Below, one piece after another: positions 50,721-60,186 of a DNA stretch of 64,000 bases; the first letter of the stretch is position 1, and each line of letters begins with the position of its first letter. Under the pieces are notes generated by a model. That model was not told where the DNA came from. It searched no databases and saw only the letters and a list, made by a program, of their open reading frames with translations. The position numbers were made by a program, and so were the translations under genes. The stretch is from positions 1 through 64,000 of the forward strand of contig CALAEY010000039.1 in the NCBI GenBank assembly GCA_937891085.1, read 5' to 3'. The stretch is from an uncultured Prevotellaceae bacterium. GTDB lineage: Bacteria; Bacteroidota; Bacteroidia; Bacteroidales; Bacteroidaceae.

Positions 50721-52415
50721 ATGAAGAAGTTCAAGAACCTTTACACGTTGGCAGCCCTGCTGATGGCAGGTGCCGCCATTACCGCTTGTACGAGCGATGA
50801 CCTTGCAGATGAGGCTTTGGCTCCGCAGCAAGGAAAGACCTACACGCTGAGCGTGAATGCTACAAAGGGCGCAGATACCCGTGCTTTGACAGAAAACGCG
50901 ACTGATGGCAGCTTGACAGCCGCCTGGAATGCCGATGACGAGGTGACGGTCTATAAGGGTGAAACGGAAGTGGGCACCCTGAAGCCTACGGCAGCAGAAG
51001 CCACTAAACTGCAAGGCGAGGTGACTGGCGTTGCAGAGAATGATGAGCTGACCTTGAAGTTCCAGGCCGATGCCGACTACACTTCTCAGGAGGGCACGTT
51101 GGAATACATCGACCAGCATTGCAGCGCTGCCGTAGCCACGGTGACAGTGACGGAGATAGTGGGCGATGCCGTGACTACCAGCGATGCCACCTTCGAGAAC
51201 CAGCAGAGCATCACGAAGTTCACGTTCTCTGAAACGGTGAGCAAAGTGATTATCAGTGGCGGGGTACAGGAAATCACCGTGACTCCAACCCAGGCTACTG
51301 CGACACTCTACGTTGCCATGCCAGCCACCGATGAAAGTACGGACTATATTTTCTCTGCCACTGTAGATGGCGCCACCTACTTGGGAAAGAAAGGTGTTAA
51401 GTTGGACAATGGCAAGTTCTACACTGCTATCATCGGCTTGACCTCACAGACAGAATATACCGACCTCAGTGCCGAGGAAACCGCCAACACCTACATGGTA
51501 ACTATGGCTGGCAAGTATAAGTTCAAAGCCACAGTGAAGGGAAATGGTGGCATCGACCCTCTCACGGGTACTACTGCTACGACCATCGACAAGAGCAGCA
51601 TAGAAGGCGTGAAGGTGCTTTGGGAACTGAAGGAGCAAGGCCTTGCCATAAAGCATGACGGTACTTCCTACGACATTTTCTATTCTGATGGCTATGTATA
51701 TTTCTCTACACCAGATGAACTTACTTCAGGCGACTGCTATGTGGCAGTTTATGACAGCGAAGACACCATCCTCTGGAGCTGGTTGATTTGGGCAACGGTA
51801 ACACCTGAGACAACGACGTATGAGGAACTGGGCATTATGGATCGCAACATCGGCGCATTGAATGTGAATAGCGATACTTATAAAGCAGGTTTCCTTTATC
51901 AATGGGGGCGTAAAGATCCCTTCCCAGCCGGAACGTTTTTTCGCCAACCTACACAGTATGTTTTTGTACCAGCCCGAACAACGGCCTTAGGATATGAAGA
52001 GGACAATGATGGATTTACGATGGCTTATTCGGTGGCTCATCCAACTACGCAATTAGGCCCTGCTTCAGCTTGTTGGTTGGTAGAATCGGAATTCACCGTC
52101 AATCTCTGGCTGTCATCAACGGGAACAAAAACCATCTACGACCCATGTCCCGCAGGCTGGCGCATTCCTACAAAAGACGAGATTAGCAAGGTATGGAGTT
52201 CCGGAGTAACATTACCTGGTGGCGGATCTGCAGCTGGTAATAGTAGGTTTGAGGGTTATTGCAATGGTGGAACACCGTATTATTGGACAAGTACAGCTGA
52301 GAGTAGAACTGATGCATGGTGCTGCCAAAGCGGAACACTTAAAACGGCCAACGGCAATTATTATCCTGACTGGCGACTTTCGTCAGCCATGTCTATCCGC
52401 CCAGTAAAAGAATGA
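50721..52415 (+). CDS. Fimbrillin-family lipoprotein with C-terminal FISUMP domain, module D
   Basis: 564 aa from ATG 50721 (MKKFKNLYTLAALLMAGAA), which follows GGAGGA; an in-frame ATG at 50706 is less likely. Lipobox ITA-C. The fimbrillin-like half (~30-250) contains TRALTENATDGSLTAAWNADDEVTVY. A middle region (WSWLIWATVTP, IMDRNIGALN) leads into a classical FISUMP end (IYDPCPAGWRIPTKDEI ... YYWTSTAESRTDAW ... SIRPVKE). Surface lipoprotein, likely adhesin or fimbrial component. Terminated at 52461-52506. Confidence 0.85.
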   Translation: MKKFKNLYTLAALLMAGAAITACTSDDLADEALAPQQGKTYTLSVNATKGADTRALTENATDGSLTAAWNADDEVTVYKGETEVGTLKPTAAEATKLQGEVTGVAENDELTLKFQADADYTSQEGTLEYIDQHCSAAVATVTVTEIVGDAVTTSDATFENQQSITKFTFSETVSKVIISGGVQEITVTPTQATATLYVAMPATDESTDYIFSATVDGATYLGKKGVKLDNGKFYTAIIGLTSQTEYTDLSAEETANTYMVTMAGKYKFKATVKGNGGIDPLTGTTATTIDKSSIEGVKVLWELKEQGLAIKHDGTSYDIFYSDGYVYFSTPDELTSGDCYVAVYDSEDTILWSWLIWATVTPETTTYEELGIMDRNIGALNVNSDTYKAGFLYQWGRKDPFPAGTFFRQPTQYVFVPARTTALGYEEDNDGFTMAYSVAHPTTQLGPASACWLVESEFTVNLWLSSTGTKTIYDPCPAGWRIPTKDEISKVWSSGVTLPGGGSAAGNSRFEGYCNGGTPYYWTSTAESRTDAWCCQSGTLKTANGNYYPDWRLSSAMSIRPVKE

Positions 52416-52460
52416 TAAGACTTCAGCTATCTCAGAATAATAGGGTTATTTTATCATTTG

Positions 52461-52506
52461 CCGCCGATATGTCATATCACAGCTTGTTGATATGGTATAT
52501 CGGCGG
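52461..52506. terminator. Bidirectional hairpin between the module D lipoprotein and GH92 genes
   Basis: CCGCCGATAT ... ATATCGGCGG with an inner ATATCA/TGATAT stem, in the convergent spacer. Confidence 0.7.
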
Positions 52507-52526
52507 TTCTTGATATGGTATATCGT

Positions 52527-54833
52527 TTATTCCTCCGAGAGCGAGTAGGGGCGGGCATCCTTCTGGGTGCCTCGTTCCTTGTTTGGCGTGGATGCTAAGG
52601 AGAACTGGATCTGCGCGCCAGCTTTTAGGTCGGCTTGGCGGAAGAAGTTCTTATCCCACGCAGAGCCATTCAGAGTGATGCCTTGCACGAAGCAGTTGTC
52701 ACGGCTGTTCTCTGGGGCAGAGATGCGCACTTCCTGACCATCGGGCATGGTGATGAGGGCCTCACGGAAGAGTGGGGTGCCAATGGCATACTCACCGCTG
52801 GCAGGACAAACGGGATAGAATCCAAGGGCGGAGAAGACATACCATGCAGAGGTCTGCCCATTGTCCTCATCGCCACAATAACCATCGGGATCAGCGGTGT
52901 AGAAACGCTGCATCACCTCACGGATATGGGCCTGTGCCTTCCAAGGCTCTCCACTCCAATCATAGAGGTAGATCATGTGCTGTATGGGCTGGTTGCCATG
53001 GGCGTAGTTGCCCATGTTCATGATCTGCATCTCGCGGATCTCATGAATCACGGAGCCATAGTAGCTCTCATCAAACAGAGGCGGAATGGTGAAAACGGAA
53101 TCCAGCATCTGGTTGAAGGATGCCTCACCACCCATAAGGCTGATAAGACCTGCAGGGTCGTGGAAGACCGACCAAGTGTAGTGCAGACTGTTGCCCTCAG
53201 TGAAATCGCCTCCCCACTTCAGAGGGTTGAAAGGCAGATGGAAGGTGCCATCTTCATTGCGGCCCACCATCAGACGATAGTCGGCATGGTAGAGGTTCTG
53301 GTAGTTCGTTGCTGCTTTCTTATAAGGGGCAAGCTCAGCCTCACTCTTGCCAAGGGCCTTTCCGAAGGTGTAGATGCACCAATCATCGTAAGCATATTCC
53401 AAGGTGCGGGCGGCACTCTCGCGAATGCCTACATTGGCAGGTACATAGCCCAGAGAGTCATAATACTGATAGCCCTTACGACCAGTAGAGCCGATAGTGG
53501 GGTGCTCGTTGTGTGCCCCATGGGTCACGGCTTGCCACAGCGTTTCTGCATCATAGCCCTGTACGCCACTCAGATAGGCATCAGCCACTACAGAGGCAGA
53601 GTTATTGCCCACCATGCAGTCGCGATGTCCAGGACTGGCCCATTCAGGCAGGAATCCACTCTCCTTGTAGGCATTCGCCAGTCCTTCCTGTATCTTGGCA
53701 CTCTGGTCGGGATAGATGAGGTTCAGCAATGGCAGCAGGCATCGGAAGGTGTCCCAGAAGCCCGTGTCTGTGAAGAGATAGCCCTCGGCAATCTGTCCGT
53801 TGTAAGGGCTGTAGTGCAGTCGTCTGCCGTTGGCATCGATTTCAGAGAGGTCGCGTGGGAAGAGCAGCACCCGATAGAGGCAGGAGTAGAAGGTGCGTAG
53901 GTCTCTGTCGTTGCTATCAGTTCCGATGCGGATGCGTCCTAAGACCTCGTTCCAGCGATCACGACCAGCTTGCTTCAGACCGTCGAACGTCTGTCCAATC
54001 ACCTCTTGCAAGTTTTGCTCGGCTTGTTCCAAACTGATGAATGACGAAGCCACTTGCAGCTGCACTTGTTGTCCTTTTGACGTAGGGAAGCCCACCAGTG
54101 CCTGCGCATGGTTTCCATGTGCCTCGAGGGCTTCACTTTCATGACCGTCTTCAGCGGTAAGCCAGTAGCTGAAAGGCGTGTCGCTCAGGATGACGAACCA
54201 GTTCTTGAAGTTGGGCATCACCCCACCGTGATTCTTTGTGGTGTAGCCCACTATCTTGTTTTCCTCGGGAATCAGTTTCACGTAGGAGCCCCCATCATAG
54301 GCATCCACCACAAGGTAGGAGAGCTCACGCTCAGGGTAGGTGAGGCGGAAGGCAGCGGCATGCTCCGTAGGAGTCAGCTCGGCTGTGACATCATGATCGG
54401 CCAGATAGACGCTATAATAATAAGGAGTGGCGGTCTCAGCCTTGTGGGAGAACCAACTGGCACGCTCGTCCTCGTTCATCACAGCCTCTGTGGTAACGGG
54501 CATCAGGGAGAACTCACCATAGTCGTTGATCCACGGACTGGGTTGGTGCGTCTGTTTCAGACCTCTGATGTGGGTGGCGTTGTAGGTATATTGCCAGCCA
54601 TCGCCATTGCGCCCAGTCTGTGGGGTCCAGAAGTTCATGCCCCACGGCATGCCCGTAGCGGGATAGGTATTTCCCGTTGACACCTGATAGGTACTGGCGG
54701 TGCCAACCAACGTGCTGACGTAATCCACAGGATGCTCCGCATAGGTCATCGCCTGTTTGGTTTCTTTCTTGCATGAAACAGCCAGCAGGCTGATAAGTGC
54801 CAATAGTAGTATAGTCTTCTGTTTTTTCTTCAT
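52527..54833 (-). CDS. GH92 family alpha-1,2-mannosidase, lipoprotein
   Basis: 768 aa. Lipobox LLAVS-C after an 18-residue hydrophobic stretch, so surface or periplasmic lipoprotein. GH92 landmarks: VSTLVGTASTYQVSTGNTYP, GWQYTYNATHIRGLKQTHQPSPWINDYG, YSCLYRVLLFPR, FWDTFRCLLPLLNLIYPD, NYAHGNQPIQHMIYLYD, and GYCGDEDNGQTSAWYVFSALGFYPVCP, which holds acidic catalytic and calcium-binding residues. Exo-acting release of mannose from mannans or N-glycans. It lies 21 bases downstream of the TonB receptor gene, so likely one unit. Confidence 0.95.
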   Translation of the reverse strand: MKKKQKTILLLALISLLAVSCKKETKQAMTYAEHPVDYVSTLVGTASTYQVSTGNTYPATGMPWGMNFWTPQTGRNGDGWQYTYNATHIRGLKQTHQPSPWINDYGEFSLMPVTTEAVMNEDERASWFSHKAETATPYYYSVYLADHDVTAELTPTEHAAAFRLTYPERELSYLVVDAYDGGSYVKLIPEENKIVGYTTKNHGGVMPNFKNWFVILSDTPFSYWLTAEDGHESEALEAHGNHAQALVGFPTSKGQQVQLQVASSFISLEQAEQNLQEVIGQTFDGLKQAGRDRWNEVLGRIRIGTDSNDRDLRTFYSCLYRVLLFPRDLSEIDANGRRLHYSPYNGQIAEGYLFTDTGFWDTFRCLLPLLNLIYPDQSAKIQEGLANAYKESGFLPEWASPGHRDCMVGNNSASVVADAYLSGVQGYDAETLWQAVTHGAHNEHPTIGSTGRKGYQYYDSLGYVPANVGIRESAARTLEYAYDDWCIYTFGKALGKSEAELAPYKKAATNYQNLYHADYRLMVGRNEDGTFHLPFNPLKWGGDFTEGNSLHYTWSVFHDPAGLISLMGGEASFNQMLDSVFTIPPLFDESYYGSVIHEIREMQIMNMGNYAHGNQPIQHMIYLYDWSGEPWKAQAHIREVMQRFYTADPDGYCGDEDNGQTSAWYVFSALGFYPVCPASGEYAIGTPLFREALITMPDGQEVRISAPENSRDNCFVQGITLNGSAWDKNFFRQADLKAGAQIQFSLASTPNKERGTQKDARPYSLSEE

Positions 54834-54854
54834 ATTGGTTTTTTATTGAATGGT

Positions 54855-57104
54855 TCAAAACTTGAGGCTGGTAGTCAGTTCCACGGTGAAGGGACGGATA
54901 TACGTTCCCGACATCAGGTAGTGGTTCTGATAACCACTCACATCCGTTGCCAAGTCGGCTGCAGCGATGCTGCCACTGGCTCCCTTCTGATTGAGGATGT
55001 TGATGACGTTCAGCGAGAAACTCACATGCTTGTTGTAGGTATAGTCCACCCCACCGAAAGTCTCCCAACGGCCCTTGAAATAGAGCGTATTGGTGCGGTT
55101 GATGTACTGCTTGCTCTGGTAACGGAAACTGAGCCAAAATCGCCAGTCGCCTGTCTGATAGGAGGGGTCGAGTTCTGCTATTACTTTCGACATGGCTATC
55201 ACATTCTTGTTGTTGAAATCGTACAACTGACCAGGACCGTCCTTGAAAACGGGCTGGAAGGTGAAGTTCTTGTACTTTGGGTTTTGCAGTGTCAGTAATC
55301 CGTGGAAGCTGAAACCCTTGAATGGAGTCACCACGGCATCATTAGTCCATCCCATGGTAGCTACATCGTTTACGATGGGCAGGATGATGGTTTCACTTTG
55401 GTCGTTGGGGTTGGTGAACTGTTCGCGGAACTTATACTTGGTCTGGTTGATGTAGGTGAGCTGCGAGGTGAGTTGCATCCATGCATTGTTCCAGAAGATG
55501 CCTCCTTTGGCCATGTTTACGTTGATGGGATCCATCTGCGGCATGTAGGGGCCTGCATAGTCTTGCAGGTTGGGACGCTGTTTTACATACACATATTCGC
55601 CCACCAGTCCGAAGCCTTTCAAGAGGGTGTAACGGCCGTTGAAGGTAAAGCCGGGGTTCAGCCAGTCGTAGGTGCCAAAGCGGTTGCGATGTGCCTGTTT
55701 CAGGCTGAATCCATAAGTACGGTCATTGGTGGTATCGATGCTTTGTCCTACATCCGTAAAGGCCAGTGCTGCATTGCCTTGCTGCCGCATCCATTCCATA
55801 CGCACGCCCATGGACACCCAGAGGTGGTCGGTAATATCCCAATCGTCGGAAGCAAAGAGTGCCAGACGGTTCTCGTGACCGTCGTAGTATTCGCTGCCTG
55901 TATTATAGTCGGTCCCTTCTTGTCCGTCTTTTAGCAGGCGACGTGGCGATGCCTTTGCTTCGTGGGCATACACTCCTGTATTGGTATATATGCCAGCACG
56001 GTTCCACCACTCGTTCAGTCCCAAGCGCCAATTATGATTCTGGTTGCTGCTCTTGCCCGTCAGTTCGGCAGTGGTCATCCAACTACGTTCGAAACCCTCG
56101 AAATAGAGCATGTAGCGGTTCTGAACGTATCCGCTGTAAGGCGTGCCGTCATCGTAAGCATAGCCATCGGTGGGAGAAGCTTGGAAGATGCCTGCCAACT
56201 TCATCATCGTGGTGTTGTCTTTGGCACTCTTGAATTTGCTGCTTAGAGCCAGTTTTATGCCATTGTTGAATTGATATTCAAGTGTAAAGGTCAGATGGTG
56301 GTTGTCGATGGTGTTGGCATCCTCCAGGGTCTTGCGTGTCATCTGTCCGTTCTTCATGCTAACGTAGTTGATATATTGGAAATCGGGTAACAGTTGATCG
56401 CGTCCCAAGTCGAAATTATCGTACTTGTCTACGCTACCATCCTTGCCGTTGAAATAGAAAAGACCGTAGTTGTCGGAAATGGCTGTATAGCGTGCAAACT
56501 TATAGTTAAGTCCTATCTTTCCTCGCCCTTCAGCGAAGGTTTTGGTGATGTTGGCCTTGTAGATGTGCATCTGATCCTGGATAGGCATGGCATCCAGATG
56601 GTTGCTCCCAGGGTCGAAACCTTGGTAGGTTCCGATGGAGTAGGTCCATCCGTGCCCAAATGGGGAGGCAATGCTGGCATCCACCACTTGCTTGCCATAA
56701 ATATTTGTGGTGTAGTTCACCAATCCTTGGAAATTGTCGGGATTGGAAAGGCTGCTACTGTTCAGCACATAGGTACATTTACCATACTGCAAAGTGCTCT
56801 CGCTCAGCGATAGCAGGCTCTGTCCACTATAGCTGGCCCCTCCTCGCCAGGAGTAGTAGGGATAGTCGGGCCAGAAAAGGTAGCTGTTGGGCGTGCCATC
56901 CTCAAATATGTCCACGGCTTCACCGTCGGGCAGTCCGATGGAAATCTGGCGGGGCTGGTTGTCACTCGATGCGTTGAGCATCACGTTGCGGTTCTTCTCT
57001 TCCTTGGTCGAAGGGATGGAGTCGCGCCTAATAGTGTCTTGTGCCGAGAGGCGGTTAGCGAAAAGGCATAAACCTACAAGGACGACAAACTGACATGTTT
57101 TCAT
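54855..57104 (-). CDS. TonB-dependent outer-membrane receptor
   Basis: 749 aa. Signal peptide 1-21 (ending LSAQ), a short plug that starts RNVMLNASSDNQPRQISIGLP, and a long C-terminal barrel of ~600 residues ending in LTTSLKF (aromatic terminus). The carboxypeptidase-regulatory-like domain of SusC proteins is absent and there is no SusD partner. It is thus a plain TonB receptor, probably for an oligosaccharide or glycopeptide given its GH92 partner. Confidence 0.85.
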   Translation of the reverse strand: MKTCQFVVLVGLCLFANRLSAQDTIRRDSIPSTKEEKNRNVMLNASSDNQPRQISIGLPDGEAVDIFEDGTPNSYLFWPDYPYYSWRGGASYSGQSLLSLSESTLQYGKCTYVLNSSSLSNPDNFQGLVNYTTNIYGKQVVDASIASPFGHGWTYSIGTYQGFDPGSNHLDAMPIQDQMHIYKANITKTFAEGRGKIGLNYKFARYTAISDNYGLFYFNGKDGSVDKYDNFDLGRDQLLPDFQYINYVSMKNGQMTRKTLEDANTIDNHHLTFTLEYQFNNGIKLALSSKFKSAKDNTTMMKLAGIFQASPTDGYAYDDGTPYSGYVQNRYMLYFEGFERSWMTTAELTGKSSNQNHNWRLGLNEWWNRAGIYTNTGVYAHEAKASPRRLLKDGQEGTDYNTGSEYYDGHENRLALFASDDWDITDHLWVSMGVRMEWMRQQGNAALAFTDVGQSIDTTNDRTYGFSLKQAHRNRFGTYDWLNPGFTFNGRYTLLKGFGLVGEYVYVKQRPNLQDYAGPYMPQMDPINVNMAKGGIFWNNAWMQLTSQLTYINQTKYKFREQFTNPNDQSETIILPIVNDVATMGWTNDAVVTPFKGFSFHGLLTLQNPKYKNFTFQPVFKDGPGQLYDFNNKNVIAMSKVIAELDPSYQTGDWRFWLSFRYQSKQYINRTNTLYFKGRWETFGGVDYTYNKHVSFSLNVINILNQKGASGSIAAADLATDVSGYQNHYLMSGTYIRPFTVELTTSLKF

Positions 57105-57142
57105 ATATCTATGGTCTTAATGGTTACAATGTATAATTATTG

Positions 57143-57625
57143 TTAGGCCAACTTGCTTTTACCAGCAAATTCCGTGAAATCTATCCGGATGATTTCTACC
57201 CTGCCCAAGGCTCGTTCGGCATATTTGTAGCCTGCTTCTTGAAAGTTGGGCGAAAGCTTGTCCACCAGCAGATGCAGCGCATGCAGCTTTTCCTCATCAG
57301 ATAGCCCTACATGCGCATGGCCTTTCAGCACTACGCTTTCGCGCTCTGTAGAGAACTTGTTGGGCAATAGGTGTACGTGGCCGATGATGCAAAACGACAC
57401 CTTCGGATGCAGGCGGATGCTCCGCAGTTTCTTCCCTTCTGTAGCACAGTGGATATAGATGCTTTCCTGTCCATCCCATACATAGTTCACAGGAATGCCA
57501 TAAGGCAACCCGTCTTCATCTATCATCGAGAGAATCCCATACTCGCATTGCTGAAGCAGCTCAAGCGCCCGATGCTCGTCCATCAGGCGGTCTTTCCGGC
57601 GGATATCATCTGTCTTGTATTCCAT
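57143..57625 (-). CDS. Pyridoxamine-5'-phosphate-oxidase-like flavoprotein
   Basis: 160 aa. Split-barrel FMN-binding fold: MDEHRALELLQQCEYGILSMIDEDGLPYGIPVNYVWDGQESIYIHCATEGKK is the usual N-terminal half, with VSFCIIGH in the middle. Closest to the 'MFS/nitroimidazole resistance-like' small PPOX proteins common in Bacteroidetes. Substrate unknown. It is 8 bases from the VOC gene upstream and 38 bases before the TonB receptor gene. Confidence 0.82.
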   Translation of the reverse strand: MEYKTDDIRRKDRLMDEHRALELLQQCEYGILSMIDEDGLPYGIPVNYVWDGQESIYIHCATEGKKLRSIRLHPKVSFCIIGHVHLLPNKFSTERESVVLKGHAHVGLSDEEKLHALHLLVDKLSPNFQEAGYKYAERALGRVEIIRIDFTEFAGKSKLA

Positions 57626-57633
57626 GCTATCGA

Positions 57634-58023
57634 CTATTTAGTGATTTCTATCAGTATTCCTTCTGGACCTGTAATGGCACTTTCATAATAGCCGTCGCCA
57701 GTGATGCGAGGTCCACTGCTCACTTCATATCCCTCGCTCTGAAGCAGGGCTGTAAGCCTATCTACAGCTTCACGGCTTCCCACACTAAAGGAAACATGAA
57801 TGAATCCCTGCCTGTAGGGATTGTACTGGTCGCAGGCAGTCACCTCTGGCCTTGTCATCAGTTCCAATCGGGTTTCTCCGTCGGGAAAAAAGAGTATGTA
57901 GGTGCGCAATCCTGTGCGAGTATTGTGGTATAGGTCGTTGGGCACTGCATCGAAAAAGCGACAGAAAAATGCCTTTGTCTTTTCGATGTCCTTGCAGTAG
58001 AGGGCTATGTGGTCTATCTTCAT
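57634..58023 (-). CDS. VOC-superfamily (glyoxalase/bleomycin-resistance-fold) protein
   Basis: 129 aa from ATG 58023 (MKIDHIALYCKDIEKTKAFF). Two beta-alpha-beta-beta-beta units; metal-ligand positions include His in IDHIAL, Glu in TRLELMT, His in GFIHVSFSVG and Glu near GPEGILIEIT. Metal-dependent lyase or isomerase function not assignable. Longer starts up to 58068 would cover the -7 box at 58043-58050 and are rejected. Confidence 0.85.
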   Translation of the reverse strand: MKIDHIALYCKDIEKTKAFFCRFFDAVPNDLYHNTRTGLRTYILFFPDGETRLELMTRPEVTACDQYNPYRQGFIHVSFSVGSREAVDRLTALLQSEGYEVSSGPRITGDGYYESAITGPEGILIEITK

Positions 58024-58042
58024 AAGCATATTTTTTACAATG

Positions 58043-58050
58043 CAAAGATA
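58043..58050 (-). promoter_or_regulatory. -7 box TATCTTTG of the VOC-PPOX unit
   Basis: Exact TAnnTTTG on the minus strand, 20 bases before the VOC start; -33 box unclear. Confidence 0.55.
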
Positions 58051-58090
58051 AGTAAACAAGAAAGACAATTATGTGATGTAAATCAAAAAA

Positions 58091-58678
58091 TCAGAGTTTC
58101 CCTGCCCTAACACGGCTCAGCGACTCACGCGTCATGATGAGGTAGGAGGCTATGTGCTGGATGGGTGCCCGCTTGGCGGCTTCGGGGTATTCGCGCTGGA
58201 AACGTTCGTAGCGCTCCTTGGCGCTCTCGAAGCGCAGGGAGTCGGCCTTATGCTGTGAGAGCACCGCATCAAGCTCTAAATAGCGTATGTACCATCGGGC
58301 CATGTTGACAGACTGGTCGCAGAGCTTCTTCAGCTTGAAATAGGGTATTTTGTAATAGATAAGCGGCTCCAGGGCCTCGGCCATCAGTTGTGTGGGGCGC
58401 TGCAAGAAAAGGCTTTCTATACAGTGCAGCAGTTTGCCTTCGGCAGTAAAGTGTTCGGAAACGTCGTGCCCGTTCTTGTAATAAAACTGCCTGACCAGTC
58501 CTTGATGCACGTAGAACAGGCCGTCTGTCACCTGTCCTTCTTTGATGATGACCTCGCCTTTTTCGGCTGTCTTGCATTCAAGGATAGAGGCGAACTGCTC
58601 TACATCAGCATAGGGCAGGGGATACACATTGTCGGCCATGGTCTTGGCCACTTTCAAAGCCGTTTCGTTTATTATCAT
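58091..58678 (-). CDS. Crp/Fnr-family transcriptional regulator
   Basis: 195 aa. Cyclic-nucleotide-binding-like beta roll (GEVIIKEGQVTDGLFYVHQGLVRQFYYKNGHDVSEHFTAEG), a long dimer helix (NMARWYIRYLELDAVLSQH), and a C-terminal helix-turn-helix ending in APIQHIASYLIMTRESLSRVRAG. No Fnr-type cysteine cluster. It lies 21 bases after the ExuT-type transporter gene. It may control the downstream stress/flavin genes or the transporter; not determinable. Confidence 0.85.
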   Translation of the reverse strand: MIINETALKVAKTMADNVYPLPYADVEQFASILECKTAEKGEVIIKEGQVTDGLFYVHQGLVRQFYYKNGHDVSEHFTAEGKLLHCIESLFLQRPTQLMAEALEPLIYYKIPYFKLKKLCDQSVNMARWYIRYLELDAVLSQHKADSLRFESAKERYERFQREYPEAAKRAPIQHIASYLIMTRESLSRVRAGKL

Positions 58679-58699
58679 ACACCTTATTTGTATATAAGC

Positions 58700-60145
58700 T
58701 TACGCCACGGGTTTATATTTGGGCACCAACGTCTTCATGATGATCCAGCCCACCAAGTAAGCCACGGAGCAATAGCAGAAGATGATGAAGTAGCCAGCTG
58801 GTTTGCCAGTGAATCCTAAGAACGTCATCTGTGTGGCATCGGCATAGTCGAAGAGCTTGCCCGACCCCATGTTGATGAGGAAGGAACTCAAGCCTCCAGC
58901 GGCACTGTTAAGTCCTGTGATGGTGGCTACAGCGCGTTGTGGGAAGAGGTCGCTGCCCACGCTGTAGAGGTTGGCCGACCATGACTGATGGGCAGCCCCC
59001 ACGATACCTATAAGGATGATTGGCAGCCAGTAGCTGTAGTTGCCCAGAGGCTGTGCAAAGAGTCCCAGCAGTGGGAAGAGGGCGAAGATAAGCATAGCCC
59101 TCATACGGGCGGTATAGGCATTAAGCCCTGTGCGGTTGATGATGATAGTGGGCAGCTTTCCGCCATAGAGCGCCAGCATGGTAATGGCATAGAGCACAAA
59201 GATGAGCATCTGCGCCGTGGGGTTATCGCTGGCAAGGCCATAGACATCACTGAGGTAGGCGGGTGTCCAGAAGAGGAAGAACCACCATACCCCGTCTGTG
59301 CAGAACTTACCCAGCAGGATGGCCCATGTCTGACGGAGTTTCAGGCAGTCGAGCACACCGAGTTTAGGTTGGTGCTGAGCCTCCGCAGGCTTCACCTCAT
59401 TGTCTTGATCCTGCTTGATATAGCTCAGCTCTGCAGCATTCACGCGAGGATTATGGTCCACATCTTTATAAATAAACACCCAGAAAGCCATCCATACGAA
59501 TCCCAAGCCACCGATGACGATGAAGGCCATTTCCCAACCATTCCCCACACCGATGCTTCGGAAGTAGCTGGCGAGTGAAGGGATGGTAAGCGGAGCGATA
59601 AGAGCGCCTACGGTGCTTCCTGCATTGAAGATAGCAGTGGCAAAGGCACGGTCTTTCTGAGGGAAATACTCAGCAGTCACCTTCACGGCTGCAGGGAAGT
59701 TGCCTGCCTCACCACAAGCCAAAACGATACGTGCAGCGATGAAGAAATACACGCTCACCATGGAAATCATAGAGGCTATCTCACCCGTAGCACCCACCAG
59801 CTCAGCAGCTGTGTGCACACCTACGATGTGCTCTGTGGCCCATCCACAGAGTGCATGGAGGCAGGCTCCACCCGACCAGATGCCGATGGCCCACAGATAG
59901 CCACGCTTAGTCCCCAGCCAGTCGATGATGCGGCCAGAGAAGATGTTGGCTATGGCATAGACGATAGAGAAGATAGCTGCCACATCGCCATAGTTGCTGT
60001 CACTCCAGTGAAACTCAGGTGCGATGAAATCCTTCCACGTCAATGACAGCACCTGTCTGTCCATATAATTCACCGTTGTGGCAAGGAAAAGCATGGCGCA
60101 AATCACCCAGCGCACATTGCTCATTTTAGTATTAGTGTTTCTCAT
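58700..60145 (-). CDS. MFS hexuronate transporter (ExuT/ACS family)
   Basis: 481 aa (ATG at 60145; a second ATG at 60124, MSNVRWVICAMLFLATTVNYMDR, is equally good). Twelve membrane helices, with the ACS family signature NYMDRQVLSLTWKDFIAPEF, GRIIDWLGTKRGYLWAIGIWS, ARIVLACGEAGNFPAAVKVTAEYFPQKDRAFATAIFNAGS. Uptake of glucuronate/galacturonate. It matches the catabolic operon at 36-42 kb although the two are 17 kb apart. Downstream of asparaginase across a heptamer spacer. Confidence 0.88.
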   Translation of the reverse strand: MRNTNTKMSNVRWVICAMLFLATTVNYMDRQVLSLTWKDFIAPEFHWSDSNYGDVAAIFSIVYAIANIFSGRIIDWLGTKRGYLWAIGIWSGGACLHALCGWATEHIVGVHTAAELVGATGEIASMISMVSVYFFIAARIVLACGEAGNFPAAVKVTAEYFPQKDRAFATAIFNAGSTVGALIAPLTIPSLASYFRSIGVGNGWEMAFIVIGGLGFVWMAFWVFIYKDVDHNPRVNAAELSYIKQDQDNEVKPAEAQHQPKLGVLDCLKLRQTWAILLGKFCTDGVWWFFLFWTPAYLSDVYGLASDNPTAQMLIFVLYAITMLALYGGKLPTIIINRTGLNAYTARMRAMLIFALFPLLGLFAQPLGNYSYWLPIILIGIVGAAHQSWSANLYSVGSDLFPQRAVATITGLNSAAGGLSSFLINMGSGKLFDYADATQMTFLGFTGKPAGYFIIFCYCSVAYLVGWIIMKTLVPKYKPVA

Positions 60146-60160
60146 AATCCATAATTACTT

Positions 60161-60186
60161 AATTGTCAATTGTCAATTGTCAATTT
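60161..60186. repeat. Heptamer array (AATTGTC x3)
   Basis: Three exact AATTGTC units plus a partial one, in the asparaginase-transporter spacer. Confidence 0.65.

Noticed and set aside
52635..53900. 421-codon open frame on the plus strand
   Set aside because: Antisense to the GH92 gene; translation has no recognisable domain and an unlikely composition.
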